The notes under the pieces: generated by a model
The model's database searches: none
The model's input: the letters and a program-made list of their open reading frames with translations, nothing else
What the model was told of the DNA's origin: nothing
Position numbers and translations under genes: made by a program
Shown: piece by piece, positions 14,838-15,950 of the stretch
Numbering within the stretch: the first letter of the stretch is position 1
Layout: each line of letters begins with the position of its first letter
NCBI GenBank assembly: GCA_004556875.1
Contig: SFFP01000019.1
Location: forward strand, 1 to 15,950
Length of the DNA: 15,950 nt
Source of the DNA: Ruminococcus flavefaciens
GTDB lineage: Bacteria > Bacillota_A > Clostridia > Oscillospirales > Ruminococcaceae
Direction of reading: 5' to 3'

Positions 14838-15757
14838 CGGCTGTTCTCAGCATAAGGAATAAAAACGGAACTCTGCTTACCGAAGAAAATGTCCTTGCAT
14901 TCAGTTTCAGAAAGGATATCTACACACCATACACTACCCTGTCCGCAAGAGTGAGAACTCCGCATACAAATTTTGATGACGCGTCTGAGATACTTATGGC
15001 ACTTAACGGCGACCTCATACATCATGGTCTCATAGACAGCCTAAAAATCGAAAAAGCAGGCGGCGAATACTTCCTTAATGTATCCTCACGCGGATTCACT
15101 TCGCTGCTCTGTCAAAATCAGATAGAACCCGGACTTAAAATGAATATCTCATTCAATATGCTAATGGACGACTTCTACAACCTGCCCTATGTTACCCATG
15201 AAAATCACGCCGACAACAGCAGTTATATCTACGTAAAGCCTAATACCTCAATGTGGGACGCGGCTTCTAATCTGTCATACAAGCTCCTCGGTACTTATCC
15301 CTATATAAGAGACACTAATACCGTAATGATAAGCACTTTCTCAGCTCCTGAACTTTTTGACCTTACAGGCGAAAAGCTTATCTCACATGGCACTGAACTT
15401 TTATGCAGTCATATTGCAAGTGACTATCATATGGCTGATATAAACGGTGATTACGGCAATTTTGACCTTAATGAGAGCGATGCTTCCGCACTTAAAATAG
15501 TCAGGCACAAGTATTTTGAACTTGATATGCGATTTCTCTATGCACCTATGGAGGCGCTTTACTTCCGTGATAAATATGACTTTCGCGGACAGAAAAGGCT
15601 GTTCTGTTCATACAGCGGCTATCGCGGAGAAGACCTGTGCGACCTTATAAGCTTCGGCAATATCTCTCAGCAGCGCATTGGCTCGATCTCCATTAAAGGA
15701 AGCAGCAAGGGCATTATTACCGAAACAGGCGTATATACAGACATATTTCCTCACTGA
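14834..15757 (+). CDS. Putative tail hub/baseplate protein (gpD/XkdQ-like)
   Basis: This 307-residue protein starts like late-control/hub proteins (LAFSFRKDIYTPYTTLSARV, 21-40). It also has the gpD-type segment NTSMWDAASNLSYKLLGTYP (137-156), which in this family forms the domain at the tip of the tail under the spike. In contractile phages and tailocins the hub follows a long tape-measure gene, which is absent here. It is the last cluster gene, ending 45 bases before feoA. The family call is from pattern and is moderately secure; it implies a tail tip attached to a very short or externally supplied tail. Confidence 0.6.
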   Translation: MTAVLSIRNKNGTLLTEENVLAFSFRKDIYTPYTTLSARVRTPHTNFDDASEILMALNGDLIHHGLIDSLKIEKAGGEYFLNVSSRGFTSLLCQNQIEPGLKMNISFNMLMDDFYNLPYVTHENHADNSSYIYVKPNTSMWDAASNLSYKLLGTYPYIRDTNTVMISTFSAPELFDLTGEKLISHGTELLCSHIASDYHMADINGDYGNFDLNESDASALKIVRHKYFELDMRFLYAPMEALYFRDKYDFRGQKRLFCSYSGYRGEDLCDLISFGNISQQRIGSISIKGSSKGIITETGVYTDIFPH

Positions 15758-15802
15758 GAACACTGCAAAGCTAAAAATCATAATATATCATGGAGGTTTA
15801 CC

Positions 15803-15950
15803 ATGAATGACAATATCCCTATGTGTGCGCTCAAAGAGGAGCAATGGGGAGAGGTAACACACATATCCCTCATCGGTGATATGCGAAGCCGTCTTGCAGA
15901 TCTTGGTTTGCTGAAAGGCAGCAGGATAAAATGCCTGCAAAAAAGCTCAG
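15803..15950 (+). CDS. feoA: FeoA-family iron transport protein (3' truncated by window)
   Basis: The 49 visible residues start at ATG 15803 with TGGAGG ahead. They contain the FeoA/SH3-like pattern RSRLADLGLLKGSRIKCL, which follows the family consensus 'RRRLxDLGLxxGxxIxVL'. FeoA is a small cytosolic partner of the FeoB ferrous iron transporter, normally encoded just upstream of feoB. The gene continues beyond the window. No terminator and no clear promoter separate it from the hub gene. I see no obvious Fur box. Confidence 0.85.
   Translation, partial: MNDNIPMCALKEEQWGEVTHISLIGDMRSRLADLGLLKGSRIKCLQKSS

Noticed and set aside
15758..15802. Fur box or other iron operator before feoA
   Set aside because: The AT-rich stretch with ATCAT repeated is not a palindrome resembling a Fur site.
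8698..15802. Phage attachment sites flanking the cluster
   Set aside because: No direct repeat shared by the left (8698-8857) and right (15758-15802) flanks could be seen, and there is no tRNA gene or integrase.
1..15950. tRNA, rRNA, CRISPR arrays and insertion sequences
   Set aside because: No tRNA-like cloverleaf, rRNA stretch, regularly spaced repeat or transposase was found on either strand.

Overview
The window looks like a chromosomal segment of a low-to-mid GC Clostridia member, most likely a Ruminococcus-like Oscillospiraceae. The reasons are strong AGGAGG-type ribosome binding sites, near-perfect sigma-A promoters, a T-box leader, and the type of housekeeping genes present. The genus is inferred from overall style and is not proven.

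Left part (1-8700), ordinary chromosome. A 5'-truncated type I ABC exporter (ends 1627) converges, across a shared hairpin terminator, on a minus-strand gene (4068-1717). That gene encodes an unusual fusion: an Xre-type HTH, a cupin, and an AMP-forming acyl-CoA ligase. It has a complete T-box tRNA-sensing leader (about 4368-4101) driven by a perfect TTGACA-17-TATAAT promoter. Upstream on the same strand is an internally duplicated, HPP-like integral membrane protein (5440-4475). Then, on the plus strand, come a SprT/YgjP-like metallopeptidase and dCTP deaminase (5596-6895, one operon, perfect promoter), followed by an alpha/beta-hydrolase esterase and IspD (7054-8627, one operon, perfect promoter) and a strong terminator.

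Right part (8700-15757), a compact phage-derived morphogenesis cluster of nine tightly packed plus-strand genes: small terminase, large terminase, portal, major capsid protein, prohead protease, head-tail connector, tail-completion-like protein, small tail-like protein, and a baseplate/tail hub. All are intact with good start signals, and TerL keeps its ATPase and nuclease residues. No integrase, repressor, replication, tube/tape-measure, fibre or lysis gene is present. The cluster sits between ispD and a feoA-type gene (15803 to the window edge) without a tRNA or visible attachment repeats. Unlike the neighbouring operons it has no recognisable sigma-A promoter, but it has a structured leader and an inverted repeat. 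This fits a domesticated, possibly gene-transfer-agent-like or head-only particle locus, although a decaying prophage cannot be excluded.

The two strongest leads are (1) the T-box-controlled HTH-cupin-acyl-CoA ligase, which suggests amino-acid-starvation control of carboxylic acid activation, and (2) the minimal phage head/hub cluster.
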